From JBLNDJ01 sp050261515 (GTDB lineage: Bacteria > Acidobacteriota > Terriglobia > Bryobacterales > Bryobacteraceae), in contig JBLNDJ010000017.1 in NCBI GenBank assembly GCA_050261515.1, positions 62,001 to 126,000 of the forward strand: DNA of 64,000 nt, written 5' to 3'. The position numbers and the translations under genes are program-made. Numbering within the stretch: the stretch's first letter is position 1; each line of letters starts with the position of its first letter. The notes under the pieces were generated by a model. It worked only from the letters and a program-made list of their open reading frames with translations. It had not been told where the DNA came from and ran no database searches. Positions 25,752 through 34,458 of this stretch are shown one piece after another.

Positions 25752-26080
25752 GCGATGTGGGGTTGGAGCATCTTGAGCACTTCGGACTTGCCGACCGCAC
25801 CGACGCGCTGGTCCACCACGCGGCCGCCCTTGAACAGCAGGAGCGTCGGAATCCCGCGGATGTTGTAGCGCATGGCGGTTCCGCCGTTTTCGTCCACATC
25901 GAGCTTGACGACCTTCAGCTTGCCCGCGTACTCGCCGGCGATTGCGTCCACGGTGGGGGCCATCATTTTGCAGGGACCGCACCAGACGGCCCAGAAATCC
26001 ACCAGGACCGGAACTTCCGATTTCAGGACTTCCGTATCAAAGTCGGAATCTTTCACTTCAAGCACGTTAACACCTGCCAT
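25748..26080 (-). CDS. trxA: thioredoxin
   Basis: This is a 110-residue thioredoxin. The active site is W33-C-G-P-C37 (VWCGPCKMMAP), with the cis-Pro loop GIPTLLLFKGG. The ATG at 26080 is set by a strong AGGAG ribosome site 6 bp upstream; the frame extends to a TTG at 26110 but that is not needed. It is a cytoplasmic disulfide reductase. It lies downstream of glgA on the same strand with an 89 bp gap. Confidence 0.96.
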   Translation of the reverse strand: MAGVNVLEVKDSDFDTEVLKSEVPVLVDFWAVWCGPCKMMAPTVDAIAGEYAGKLKVVKLDVDENGGTAMRYNIRGIPTLLLFKGGRVVDQRVGAVGKSEVLKMLQPHIA

Positions 26081-26169
26081 CTGTTCTCCTTTTATCTGCC
26101 AAATCTTCAAGATGCAATTTTCGGGCCGCGGGATTCAGGGTCAGCCGGACCGCCCGAGATGCACAGCCG

Positions 26170-27603
26170 TCAGCCGAGCAGCCGCCGGTAGAGTTCATCA
26201 TATTGGGAGGCCGAGGCGGTCCAGGAATAGTCTTTTCGCATCCCTGCCAGCATCATGGCGGTCCAGCGCTCGCGGTCGCGCCAGGCGGCCAGAGCCGAGC
26301 GAACAGCCTTCATGAGGGCCTGGCCGGTGTAGTCCCGGAACTTGAACCCAGTCCTGTCATCAATCGTATCATCGAGGCCGCCGGTAGCACGGACGATGGG
26401 GACGGTTCCATAGCGCAGGCTGTAGATCTGGTTGAGCCCGCAAGGCTCGTAAAGACTGGGCATTAGGAACATGTCGGCCCCGGCCTCGATTCTGTGGGCG
26501 AGCGCGTCATCGTAGGCGATCCGGACTCCGACTTTGTCCGGGTGGGCGGCCTGGAGATCGAGAAGGAACTGTTGGTACTTGGGATCTCCGGTGCCGAGGA
26601 CAATGAGCGCGAGATTCTCGGCCATCAGCTCGCCGGCAGCCTGCTCGATGAGGTGGAAGCCCTTCTGGCCGGCCAGGCGGGAAACCATGCCGATGACGGG
26701 GCGGTCCGGCGCGGCGGCAAGGCCGAATTCGGCGAGCAGCGCGGCTTTTGCGGCGCGCTTTCCCGAAAGATCGGAGTCGGAATACGGCGCAGCGATGTGG
26801 GGGTCGGTGGCCGGGTCCCACTGGGTGTAATCGACGCCGTTGAGGATGCCGGTGACGGCGCCGGCCCGGGAGCGGAGAACGCCGTCGAGTCCGAAGCCAA
26901 GCTCGGGCGACTGGATTTCGCGCGCGTAGGTGGGGCTGACGGTGGTGACGGCGTCGCTCATCAGGATGGCGCCCTTCAGCAGGTTGACCTTGCCGAAGAA
27001 TTCGAGGGAATCGGGAGTGAACAGCGCCGGGTCGAGACCGATGCGGGCGAGGCTTTCGGGCGGAAACAGGCCCTGGTAGCCGAGGTTGTGGATGGTGAGG
27101 ACGGAGGGCAGCCCCATGTAGGTGGGGTCGGAGGCGTAGACGGTGCGCATGTAGATGGGCACAAGCGCCGCCTGCCAGTCGTGGCAATGGACGATGTCCG
27201 GGCGGAAGACGTGCCGGATGAGCGTGAGGGCGGCGCGCGAGAAGACGGCGAAGCGGATATCGTTATCGGGGTAGTCGCCGGCTGCGTCGCCGTAGAGGCC
27301 TTCGCGGTCGTAGAGTTCCGGGCAATCGGCGAGGAAGTAGAAGACGCCGCGTTCCTCGGCCCGGTAGACGTCGAGGGAGTAACAGCCGGACGCGAGTTGG
27401 ATGCGGAGGCCCTGGTAGACGAGAGGGAGGCCGGCGATTTCGATGCCGCGGTAGCGCGGGATGAAGACGGCGACCTGGCTGCCGCGGGCGTGGAGCGTGG
27501 GCGCGAGCGCCCCGATCACATCGGCGAGTCCTCCGGTTTTGGCGAACGGGGTCGCCTCGGATGCGACCATGAGGATTTTCGGTTCGTTCGGCACGTAGAA
27601 CAA
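26170..27603 (-). CDS. glgA: glycogen synthase (ADP-glucose type, GT5)
   Basis: This transfers glucose from ADP-glucose to glycogen. The N-terminal signature is ILMVASEATPFAKTGGLADV, with the KTGGL lysine. Later motifs are CHDWQAALVPIYM, GMVSRLAGQKGF and SLYEPCGLNQIYSLRYGTVP. At 477 residues it is of usual length. The start is TTG 27603 or GTG 27594, as no ATG precedes the domain. The leader region before it holds repeat copy C and separates it from the divergent TldD-like gene. Confidence 0.95.
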   Translation of the reverse strand: MFYVPNEPKILMVASEATPFAKTGGLADVIGALAPTLHARGSQVAVFIPRYRGIEIAGLPLVYQGLRIQLASGCYSLDVYRAEERGVFYFLADCPELYDREGLYGDAAGDYPDNDIRFAVFSRAALTLIRHVFRPDIVHCHDWQAALVPIYMRTVYASDPTYMGLPSVLTIHNLGYQGLFPPESLARIGLDPALFTPDSLEFFGKVNLLKGAILMSDAVTTVSPTYAREIQSPELGFGLDGVLRSRAGAVTGILNGVDYTQWDPATDPHIAAPYSDSDLSGKRAAKAALLAEFGLAAAPDRPVIGMVSRLAGQKGFHLIEQAAGELMAENLALIVLGTGDPKYQQFLLDLQAAHPDKVGVRIAYDDALAHRIEAGADMFLMPSLYEPCGLNQIYSLRYGTVPIVRATGGLDDTIDDRTGFKFRDYTGQALMKAVRSALAAWRDRERWTAMMLAGMRKDYSWTASASQYDELYRRLLG

Positions 27604-27610
27604 TTGTATG

Positions 27611-27653
27611 CCGGAGGCCGGCCGGCGGGCGGCCGCGGACCAGGGGTCCGCCC
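27611..27653. repeat. dispersed intergenic repeat, copy C
   Basis: It lies in the divergent gap between glgA and the TldD-like gene. The second hairpin is perfect, GCGGACC-agg-GGTCCGC (27635-27651). The first part, rich in GGCCGGCCGG, is less symmetrical than in copies A and B. It is related to the elements at 14309 and 16441. Confidence 0.6.
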
Positions 27654-27672
27654 TGCTTTGTTATTCTGAAAC

Positions 27673-29346
27673 GTGTTCGTTCTCAGAACGGCGGCGCTGC
27701 TTTTCTGTGGCTCCCTCGCGTCCGGCCAGACGCCCGCGCCGGCGCTGGTGAGTATCCTTTCCGAAGAGTTGGAGCGGAATTTCGGCGCGCTCAGGCAGAA
27801 GGGCGATCCGGCTCCCTACTACATCGCTTATGAGGTGACCGAGCGGGAGGCGGCGGCGGTGTCGGCGGCGCTTGGAGCGGTGAAATCGATGCGCGCCGAT
27901 CGCGTTCGCGTGGTGGATATCACCGTGCGGGTGGGCACGCCGAAGATGGACAATTATCACCGCGTTCGCGGCGAGCGTGTGCGGTTCACCTCCGCGGTCG
28001 AGATTCCGATTGAAGACAGCGCTCCGGCGATCCGGCGCGTGCTGTGGCTCGAAACCGACCGCGTCTACAGGCTGGCCGCCGAACGGCTGATCAAGATCAA
28101 AGCCAACCGGGACGTCAGCGTGGCCGAAGAAGACGACTCTGACGATTTCTCGAAGGAAGAGCCCGTAACGTCGTTTGCTCCTCTTGTGCGGCTGAATTTT
28201 TCCGCCGACCAGGCCGCGGCCCGGGTGCGCAAGCTGTCGCTCGAATTTGCGAAGTTCCCTTCCCTGATCGGCTCGCGCGTTACGTTGAGCGCGCAGCGCG
28301 AGACCAAGTACTTCGTCAATACCGAGGGCACGCGGATCGCGCACGGGCGCGGGTCGGCGAACGTGAGCTTCACGGCGCAGGCGAAGGCAGCCGACGGAAT
28401 GGACATCGGCACGTCGGACAGTTTCGATGCCGAGGACGCCGCCGGGCTGCCGAAGGACGACGTCCTGCTGAGGAGCATCGATCGCGTGGGGGAGATGGCG
28501 GCCTCGCTGCCGCGCGCTCCCGTGGTCGAGCCCTATGTGGGGCCGGCGATGCTTTCGGGGCGCGCCTCGGCCGTGCTGTTCCACGAGATTTTCGGGCATC
28601 GCGTCGAAGGGCACAGGCAGAAGGACGAGTCCGACGGCCAGACGTTCACGAAGATGGTCGGGACAAAAGTGCTGCCGGATTTTCTCTCGGTCGTATTCGA
28701 CCCGACGCGGCGCGCGGCGGCGGGCGTGTCGTTGAACGGGGCCTACGCGTTCGACGATGAGGGCGTGGCGGCACAGCCGGTGACGGTGGTGGACAAGGGC
28801 GTGCTGAAGACGTTTCTGATGTCGCGGTCGCCGGTGCGCGGGTTCAATCGCTCGAACGGGCATGGGCGGCGGCAGCCGGGCCTGGAGGTGGTTTCGCGGC
28901 AATCGAACCTGTTCGTGGAGGCGTCGCAGACAGTGACCGAGGCGAAGCTGCGCGAGATGCTAATCGCCGAGGTGCGCCGGCAGAACAAGCCTTACGGGCT
29001 CTACTTCGAACAGGTAACGGGCGGCTATACGACGACGCAGCGGCAGGGAGTGCAGGCGTTCAAGGTGATTCCGCTGGTCGTGTATCGCGTGTACGCGGAC
29101 GGCCGCAAGGACGAGCTTGTGCGGGGGGCCGATATGGTGGGGACGCCGCTGGCGAGCTTCGCGAAGATCGCGGCGGCGGGCGACCGGCAGCAGGTGTTCA
29201 ACGGGTATTGCGGGGCGGAGTCGGGCAACGTGCCGGTAGCGGCGGTTGCGCCCGCGATTCTGATTTCGGAGATGGAGATTCAGAAGAAGCCGAAGCCGGA
29301 GGACCGGCCGCCGTTCCTGCCGCCGCCTCCGGGGGGTGTGCTGTGA
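27673..29346 (+). CDS. exported TldD-like metallopeptidase (catalytic partner)
   Basis: This is a member of the TldD/PmbA family, whose usual members are cytoplasmic proteases that process small peptides. The zinc site HEIFGHRVEGH is intact (H304, E305), and a candidate third ligand Cys lies in NGYCGAESGNVPVA. Unusually, the GTG start gives a leader, MFVLRTAALLFCGSLASGQ, suggesting export. The next gene encodes a related protein without the zinc site and overlaps by 4 bp (GTGA). A TldD-TldE-like heterodimer is likely. Location in periplasm is inference. Confidence 0.87.
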   Translation: MFVLRTAALLFCGSLASGQTPAPALVSILSEELERNFGALRQKGDPAPYYIAYEVTEREAAAVSAALGAVKSMRADRVRVVDITVRVGTPKMDNYHRVRGERVRFTSAVEIPIEDSAPAIRRVLWLETDRVYRLAAERLIKIKANRDVSVAEEDDSDDFSKEEPVTSFAPLVRLNFSADQAAARVRKLSLEFAKFPSLIGSRVTLSAQRETKYFVNTEGTRIAHGRGSANVSFTAQAKAADGMDIGTSDSFDAEDAAGLPKDDVLLRSIDRVGEMAASLPRAPVVEPYVGPAMLSGRASAVLFHEIFGHRVEGHRQKDESDGQTFTKMVGTKVLPDFLSVVFDPTRRAAAGVSLNGAYAFDDEGVAAQPVTVVDKGVLKTFLMSRSPVRGFNRSNGHGRRQPGLEVVSRQSNLFVEASQTVTEAKLREMLIAEVRRQNKPYGLYFEQVTGGYTTTQRQGVQAFKVIPLVVYRVYADGRKDELVRGADMVGTPLASFAKIAAAGDRQQVFNGYCGAESGNVPVAAVAPAILISEMEIQKKPKPEDRPPFLPPPPGGVL

Positions 29347-31118
29347 GGCGGTGGTGGCGGGTGATGCCGGCGTGGCTGGCATTGCTGCCCTGGGCCGCAC
29401 CGGCGCAGCAGACCGATGTCATCATGCGGGCGCTGGTGGATGAGATGGCGCGGTCGCGCTCGCTGAAGGTCATGAACGTCGCGCAGCCGTATTACTTCGA
29501 GTACGCGCTGCACGACGGGCAGAATTTTTCCGCGGCCGCGACGCTTGGGGCGCTGCTGCACGCGCGCCAGGTGCGGTACAGGCTGCCGCGCGTTCAGGTG
29601 CGGGTCGGGGATTATCAAGCCGACGACACGAGTTTTGCGGGCACTGGGTTTTACTCGGGCACGCGCTACGACGTAAACGAGTTTCCGCTCGACGATTCCT
29701 ACGGCGTGCTGGCCCAGCACCTGTGGCTCGCAACTGATATGGCGTACAAAGCCGCCATCCAGGGTTATGCGCTGAAGCGCGCCGCGCTGCGGAACGTCAC
29801 GGTGAGCGAGCCGCTGGCGGATTTCTATCGCACGGCGCCAATCACGAAGATGACCGACGCGCGCGTGCGGCCGTTCGACGAAGCGGCGTGGACGGCGCGC
29901 GTGCGGCGCCTGTCGGCGGTGTTTTCGAACTACCCTGTGGTGACGCAGTCCAGCGTTTCCTTCGAGGGCGGGCAGGGCGTGATGTACCTGGTCACCTCCG
30001 AGGGCACGCGCATGCGGATTCCCGAGGGCAGCGTGGCGCTGAGGGTGCGCGCGTCGGCGCTTGCGCCCGATGGGATGCGGCTGCGCGACGCGGTTGTGTT
30101 TCACGCGCGCGAGGCGGAGCGGATTCAGCCGGACGCCGAGCTCGAGCGGGGCGTGAAGGAAGTGGCGGACAATCTGGCAGCGCTCGCCGCCGCGCCGGTG
30201 GGCGAAGCCTACTCGGGGCCGGTGCTGTTCGAGGGCCTGGCCGCGGCGCAGATGTTCGCCGAAGTCCTTGGGAAGAATCTCGCGGTCCCGCGCAAGCCCG
30301 TGATGCCGCCGGGCCGCACATTTCCGTTCCCGGCGAGCGAGCTCGAGAACAAAATCGGCTCGCGCATACTGCCCGAGTGGATCGACGTGGTGGACGATCC
30401 GGCCGAGGCGAGCTGGCGGGGACGGCCGCTGTTCGGGCATTACGAAGCCGATCTTGAAGGCGTACCCGCCGAGCGCGTGAACCTCGTCGAAAAGGGAGTG
30501 CTCAAGAGCTTCCTGCTGACGCGGCAGCCGGTGAAGGGCTTCGAGCGCTCGAACGGGCACGCACGGCTGCCGGGAAATTTCGGCGCGAAGGCGGCGGGAA
30601 TCGGCAACCTGTTCGTGCGGGCCTCGGGCGGCGTGCCGGCGGCCGAACTGCGGAAGAAACTCATCGATGCGTGCCGCGAGCGGAACAAGCCGTATGGGAT
30701 TGTGATCCGGAAAATGGATTTTCCGAGCTCGGCTTCGCTTGACGAACTGCGGCGCGTGCTGGCGGAGATGGCGCAGGCGGGCGGCGGGACGCGTCCGGTG
30801 AGTTTGCCGGCGATGGTTTACCGGGTGTATCAGGACGGGCGCGAGGAACTGGTGCGCGGGCTGCGGTTCCGTGGGCTCAATACGCGTTCGCTGAAGGATA
30901 TTGCCGCGGCATCGAGCGACGTGGCGGTCTTCGATTTCTTCGACAACAACGCTCCGTTCGCTTTGATGGGCGGGGCAGGGTTTGTTTCGGAGGCTTCGGT
31001 TGTGGCGCCCTCGGTGTTGATTGACGATCTGGAACTCGAGCGCGCCAACGACGAGTTGCCGAAGCTGCCGCTGGCGCCGGCGCCTTCGCTCGATGCCGGG
31101 ACGGTTGCGAAGCGGTAA
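29343..31118 (+). CDS. exported TldE/PmbA-like protein lacking the zinc motif
   Basis: GTG 29343 overlaps the stop of the TldD-like gene; the leader is WWRVMPAWLALLPWAAPA then QQTD. The family fold is recognisable (NEFPLDDSYGVL, VLFEGLAAAQMFAEVLG, GFERSNGHARLPG). Where the partner has HEIFGHRVEGH, this one reads EGLAAAQMFAEVLG, and the third-ligand Cys region reads MGGAGFVSEAS. It is therefore probably the non-catalytic subunit, as TldE is in E. coli. The stop TAA overlaps the ATG of the permease gene (TAATG). Confidence 0.85.
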   Translation: MRRWWRVMPAWLALLPWAAPAQQTDVIMRALVDEMARSRSLKVMNVAQPYYFEYALHDGQNFSAAATLGALLHARQVRYRLPRVQVRVGDYQADDTSFAGTGFYSGTRYDVNEFPLDDSYGVLAQHLWLATDMAYKAAIQGYALKRAALRNVTVSEPLADFYRTAPITKMTDARVRPFDEAAWTARVRRLSAVFSNYPVVTQSSVSFEGGQGVMYLVTSEGTRMRIPEGSVALRVRASALAPDGMRLRDAVVFHAREAERIQPDAELERGVKEVADNLAALAAAPVGEAYSGPVLFEGLAAAQMFAEVLGKNLAVPRKPVMPPGRTFPFPASELENKIGSRILPEWIDVVDDPAEASWRGRPLFGHYEADLEGVPAERVNLVEKGVLKSFLLTRQPVKGFERSNGHARLPGNFGAKAAGIGNLFVRASGGVPAAELRKKLIDACRERNKPYGIVIRKMDFPSSASLDELRRVLAEMAQAGGGTRPVSLPAMVYRVYQDGREELVRGLRFRGLNTRSLKDIAAASSDVAVFDFFDNNAPFALMGGAGFVSEASVVAPSVLIDDLELERANDELPKLPLAPAPSLDAGTVAKR

Positions 31119-33457
31119 TGTTCGGGATACTCAGCCGCGCGATTTTCGTCGAGATTCTGTCGAGCGCCCTGCTCGGCACGATCCTGTTCACGTTCGTGCT
31201 GTTTCTGCAGCGGGCGGGCAAGGTCTTCGAGCTGATTGTGCGCAGCTCGGCTACGCCGGGGACGGTGGCGTATCTGTTCAGCCTGATTCTGCCGTTCACG
31301 CTGACGTTCACGCTTCCGGTGGGTGCGCTGGTCGGAATCCTGATCGCGCTGAGCCGCATGTCGAGCGACGGCGAGATCGTCGGCATGCGCGCGGCGGGAG
31401 TCGCGAGCCGCAGGGTGCTGCTGCCCGTCCTGATGGTGGCGACGCTGTTCCTGGCGATCACGGCGGCGTGCTCGCTGTGGCTGACGCCGTGGTCGATCCG
31501 CCAGACGTTCCGCGTGGTGAACCAGCTCGCGGCCGAGCAACTGACCGCCGAGGTGCAGCCGCGCGTGTTCGAGGAACAGTTCCCGAACATGATCCTGTAT
31601 GTGAACGACGTGATCCCGGGGACGGTCGAGCGCTGGCGCGGCGTGTTCATGATGGACCTGCGCGAGCCGGGCGCGCAGCCGAATACGCAGGACGAGGGCG
31701 TGGGGCCGCGCATCACGGTGGCGCGCGAGGCGATCGCGACGCCGGATGTCAAGAACAACCGCATACAGCTCAGCATGCTCGACGCGAGCAATCACCAGGC
31801 GACGAAGGACCCGCAGGTGTACGTCAGCTCGGCGTTCCCGTCGGGCGATCAGATGCTCCAGGCCGCCCGGCCGAACGAGATCCGCACGGCGCGGGCGTTC
31901 ACCGAGATGGACACGGTGCCGCTGTTCCGCCAGGCGCGCGAATCCCGCGACGCCGCGATCGAATTGAACCAGCGGCTGGCGATGCCGTTCGCGTGCGTGC
32001 TGCTGGCGCTGGTGGGCGTGCCGCTCGGCGTTTCGTCGCGGAAGGCGGGCAAGTCGGGCGCGTTCGTCGTGACGGTGTTCCTGGCGTTCCTGTATTACAT
32101 GGGCCTGATGAGCCTGATCGGCCTGGCGCGGCAGGGCACGCTGCCGGTGATTGTGGCCGTGTGGCTGCCGAACGCGGCGTTCACGATCGCGGGCCTGTGG
32201 ATGATGCTGCGGCTGGACAGCCCGGGCGACCGTGACGTAGTGGCGACCGTGAAGTCCTGGTTTGCCGCCTTGTGGGCTCCGGTGGGCGGGAAGCTCGGGC
32301 ATAGGCCGGCGGCCTCGCGCACGACCGCACCGCGGAGGACCGCGAAGTTCGGGATGCTGCCGCTGATCGTCGATACCTATATCCTGTCAAGCTTCCTGTT
32401 CTACTTCGCGCTGCTGCTGGCGAGCTTCGTGCTGATGACGCACGTCTACACGTTCTTCGAGCTGCTGGGCGACATGGTCAAGAACAAGATCCCGATGCCG
32501 CGGCTGCTCGCCTACCTGTTCTACCTGACGCCGAAGCTGATCTACGATTCGACGCCGGTGAGCGTGCTGGTCGCCGTGCTGGTGACCTTCGGCGTGATGG
32601 CGAAGAACAACGAGGTCACGGCGTTCAAGGCGACCGGGGTGAGTTTGTACCGCCTGTCGCTGCCTGTGCTGATTGCGAGCCTGGCGTTGAGCGCGGGGCT
32701 GTTCACGTTCGACTATTCGAGCGTGCTGCCGGAGGCGAACCGCCGCCAGGAGGCGCTGCGCAACGAGATCAAGGGCCGCGCGCCGCAGACCTATCTGCGG
32801 CCGGACCGCAAGTGCATCCGCGGGCAGGGCCAGGCGCTTCGCATCTACTACTACAAGTATTTCGACCAGCGCGCGTCGATCATGGCCGGGGTCAACGTGT
32901 ACGAGTTCGAGAACTCGCCGTTCCGGCTGAAGCGGCACATCTCGGCGGAGCGCGCGCGGTGGGAACCGGCTCTCGGCGAGTGGATCTTCGAGAACGGCTG
33001 GAGCCGCGACATGAAGAGCCGCGTGCAATCGACCGGGCAGGTGTTCCAGGCGACGACGTTCCCCGAACTCGACGAGCCGCCGGGCTACTTCCTGAAGGAA
33101 GTGATCCAGGACAAGCAGATGAATTTCACGCAGCTCGCGGCCTACATCCGGGAGTTGGGGCAGGGCGGCTTCGACACGGTGCATCTGCGGATCCAGTTGC
33201 ACAAGAAGTTTTCGGTGCCGGTGTTCGCCTTTATCATGGCACTCATATCGATTCCGTTCGCGTTCCTGACGGGCTCGCGCGGCGCGATGGCGGGCGTGGG
33301 GGTGAGCCTGGGGATCGCGGTGGCGTACTGGGCGCTAGGGCAGCTTTTCGAGCAGATCGGGAATGTGAACCAGTTGCCGGCGGCGATTGCGGCGTGGTCG
33401 CCGGATGCGTTGTTTTCGCTGGCGGGGATGTACCTGCTTACGCGGTTGAGGACGTGA
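31118..33457 (+). CDS. fused LptF-LptG lipopolysaccharide export permease
   Basis: This is one 779-residue polypeptide that carries two YjgP/YjgQ-type permeases. The first half (about 1-370) has six membrane helices around a periplasmic domain (PFTLTFTLPVGALVGILIAL, GEIVGMRAAGVASRRVLLP). The second half (about 405-779) starts PLIVDTYILSSFLFYFALLL and repeats the fold (MAKNNEVTAFKATGVSLYRL). In most bacteria LptF and LptG are separate genes forming the LptB2FG exporter. The overlap with the TldE-like gene suggests a three-gene operon. The partner LptB is not in the window. Confidence 0.9.
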   Translation: MFGILSRAIFVEILSSALLGTILFTFVLFLQRAGKVFELIVRSSATPGTVAYLFSLILPFTLTFTLPVGALVGILIALSRMSSDGEIVGMRAAGVASRRVLLPVLMVATLFLAITAACSLWLTPWSIRQTFRVVNQLAAEQLTAEVQPRVFEEQFPNMILYVNDVIPGTVERWRGVFMMDLREPGAQPNTQDEGVGPRITVAREAIATPDVKNNRIQLSMLDASNHQATKDPQVYVSSAFPSGDQMLQAARPNEIRTARAFTEMDTVPLFRQARESRDAAIELNQRLAMPFACVLLALVGVPLGVSSRKAGKSGAFVVTVFLAFLYYMGLMSLIGLARQGTLPVIVAVWLPNAAFTIAGLWMMLRLDSPGDRDVVATVKSWFAALWAPVGGKLGHRPAASRTTAPRRTAKFGMLPLIVDTYILSSFLFYFALLLASFVLMTHVYTFFELLGDMVKNKIPMPRLLAYLFYLTPKLIYDSTPVSVLVAVLVTFGVMAKNNEVTAFKATGVSLYRLSLPVLIASLALSAGLFTFDYSSVLPEANRRQEALRNEIKGRAPQTYLRPDRKCIRGQGQALRIYYYKYFDQRASIMAGVNVYEFENSPFRLKRHISAERARWEPALGEWIFENGWSRDMKSRVQSTGQVFQATTFPELDEPPGYFLKEVIQDKQMNFTQLAAYIRELGQGGFDTVHLRIQLHKKFSVPVFAFIMALISIPFAFLTGSRGAMAGVGVSLGIAVAYWALGQLFEQIGNVNQLPAAIAAWSPDALFSLAGMYLLTRLRT

Positions 33458-33460
33458 GGG

Positions 33461-33502
33461 GAAGCCAGAAGCCAGAAGTCAGGAGCCGGAAGGCAGAAGG
33501 GA
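33461..33502 (+). repeat. heptanucleotide tandem repeat, copy 1
   Basis: Six 7-base units starting right after the LptFG stop: GAAGCCA, GAAGCCA, GAAGTCA, GGAGCCG, GAAGGCA, GAAGGGA. It lies upstream of groES. A related array on the same strand is at 40596-40651. Confidence 0.85.
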
Positions 33503-33513
33503 TTCTGGCACCC

Positions 33514-33519
33514 TATAAT
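33514..33519 (+). promoter_or_regulatory. candidate -10 box of groES
   Basis: A perfect TATAAT lies 26 bp before the groES ATG, with the ribosome site GGAAGGA between. No canonical -35 hexamer and no CIRCE inverted repeat are visible upstream. Confidence 0.4.
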
Positions 33520-33545
33520 ATGGTGATCAGGGAAGGAACACTGAA

Positions 33546-33836
33546 ATGAATATCCGTCCGCTTCATGATCGCGTACTGGTGCGCCGGATCGAGGAATCGG
33601 AGACCGCTAAGGGCGGGATCATCATTCCCGATACCGCCAAAGAGAAGCCGCAGCAGGGTGAAGTGATTGCTGCCGGCAGCGGAAAACTGCTCGAGGATGG
33701 CACTCGGGCGGCGATTGACGTTAAGCCGGGCGACCGGATTTTGTTCGGCAAGTACTCGGGCTCCGATGTCAAAATCGAGGGCGAGGAGTACCTGATTGTC
33801 CGCGAGGACGAGATCCTGGGCGTGCTCTCGAAGTGA
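33546..33836 (+). CDS. groES: co-chaperonin GroES
   Basis: This is a 96-residue co-chaperonin that caps GroEL. The signature IRPLHDRVLVRRIEESETAKGGI with the mobile loop ETAKGGIIIPDTAKEKPQ is clear, followed by GEVIAAGSGK and a closing REDEILGVL. The ribosome site GGAAGGA is good. GroEL does not follow; the next gene encodes a Skp-like chaperone. A second groES with groEL may lie elsewhere in the genome. Confidence 0.97.
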   Translation: MNIRPLHDRVLVRRIEESETAKGGIIIPDTAKEKPQQGEVIAAGSGKLLEDGTRAAIDVKPGDRILFGKYSGSDVKIEGEEYLIVREDEILGVLSK

Positions 33837-33845
33837 GCCTGCGGA

Positions 33846-33866
33846 GGCGCCGTACTGAACGGCGCC
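33846..33866 (+). terminator. hairpin after groES
   Basis: An 8-pair perfect stem GGCGCCGT, loop ACTGA, ACGGCGCC, 9 bp beyond the groES stop. No T-run follows, so it may be a weak terminator or an mRNA-stabilising structure. Confidence 0.45.
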
Positions 33867-33926
33867 GTCCGGTCCCTGTGGTAATCTTGGAGATGTTTTT
33901 CACCACAATCGAAGGAAGTCGCTGGA

Positions 33927-34445
33927 ATGGTTAGGAATACGTTTGTTCATCTGTTTACGATGGCCGCGGCCGCGGCGCTTTTTACAGGCACCTGCGCTGC
34001 ACAGTCGAAGGTCGCCGTAATCAATATGCAGCAGGCCGTGCTCAGTACCGCTGAGATCAAGAAAGCTTCGGCGGATCTTGAAGCGAAGTTCAAGCCGCGG
34101 GCCGATGAGGTGGAAAAGCTGCGGAAAGACCTGGAGGAGATCCGGCAGAAACTGCAGGCGGGCAAACTGACGCCCCAGGCGGAGGCCGAGCTTACCAACC
34201 AGGGACAGGTCAAGCAGCGCGACCTGCAGCGGAAGAGCCAGGATTTGCAGGAAGAAGTGGACGCGACGCGGAACGAGATCCTCGCCGGGTCCGGCAGGCG
34301 CATGCAGGAAGTGGTGCGCAAGCTCGCAGAAGAGCGTGGCGTGGACGTGGTTGTGGATTCCGGCAGCACGCTGTATGTGAAGCCGGCGCTCGATCTCACC
34401 AAAGACGCCGTGACGGCGTTCGACACGGCCTATCCGGCGAAGTAA
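33927..34445 (+). CDS. OmpH/Skp-like periplasmic chaperone
   Basis: This is a 172-residue exported protein. The signal peptide is about 25 residues (HLFTMAAAAALFTGTCAAQ). The mature part begins KVAVINMQQAVLSTAEIKKA, typical of Skp/OmpH, and has a long charged coiled-coil (about residues 45-125). The C-terminus EERGVDVVVDSGSTLYVKPALDLT matches the body of the trimer. It would hold unfolded outer-membrane proteins in the periplasm. It lacks bamA or lpx neighbours here. Confidence 0.85.
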   Translation: MVRNTFVHLFTMAAAAALFTGTCAAQSKVAVINMQQAVLSTAEIKKASADLEAKFKPRADEVEKLRKDLEEIRQKLQAGKLTPQAEAELTNQGQVKQRDLQRKSQDLQEEVDATRNEILAGSGRRMQEVVRKLAEERGVDVVVDSGSTLYVKPALDLTKDAVTAFDTAYPAK

Positions 34446-34458
34446 GGCCGAAGGCGCG

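Noticed and set aside
33461..33502. Heptad array as a CRISPR
   Set aside because: Units are 7 bases, contiguous and without spacers, and no cas genes are nearby.
33503..33545. CIRCE heat-shock operator before groES
   Set aside because: I looked for TTAGCACTC-type inverted repeats and found none.
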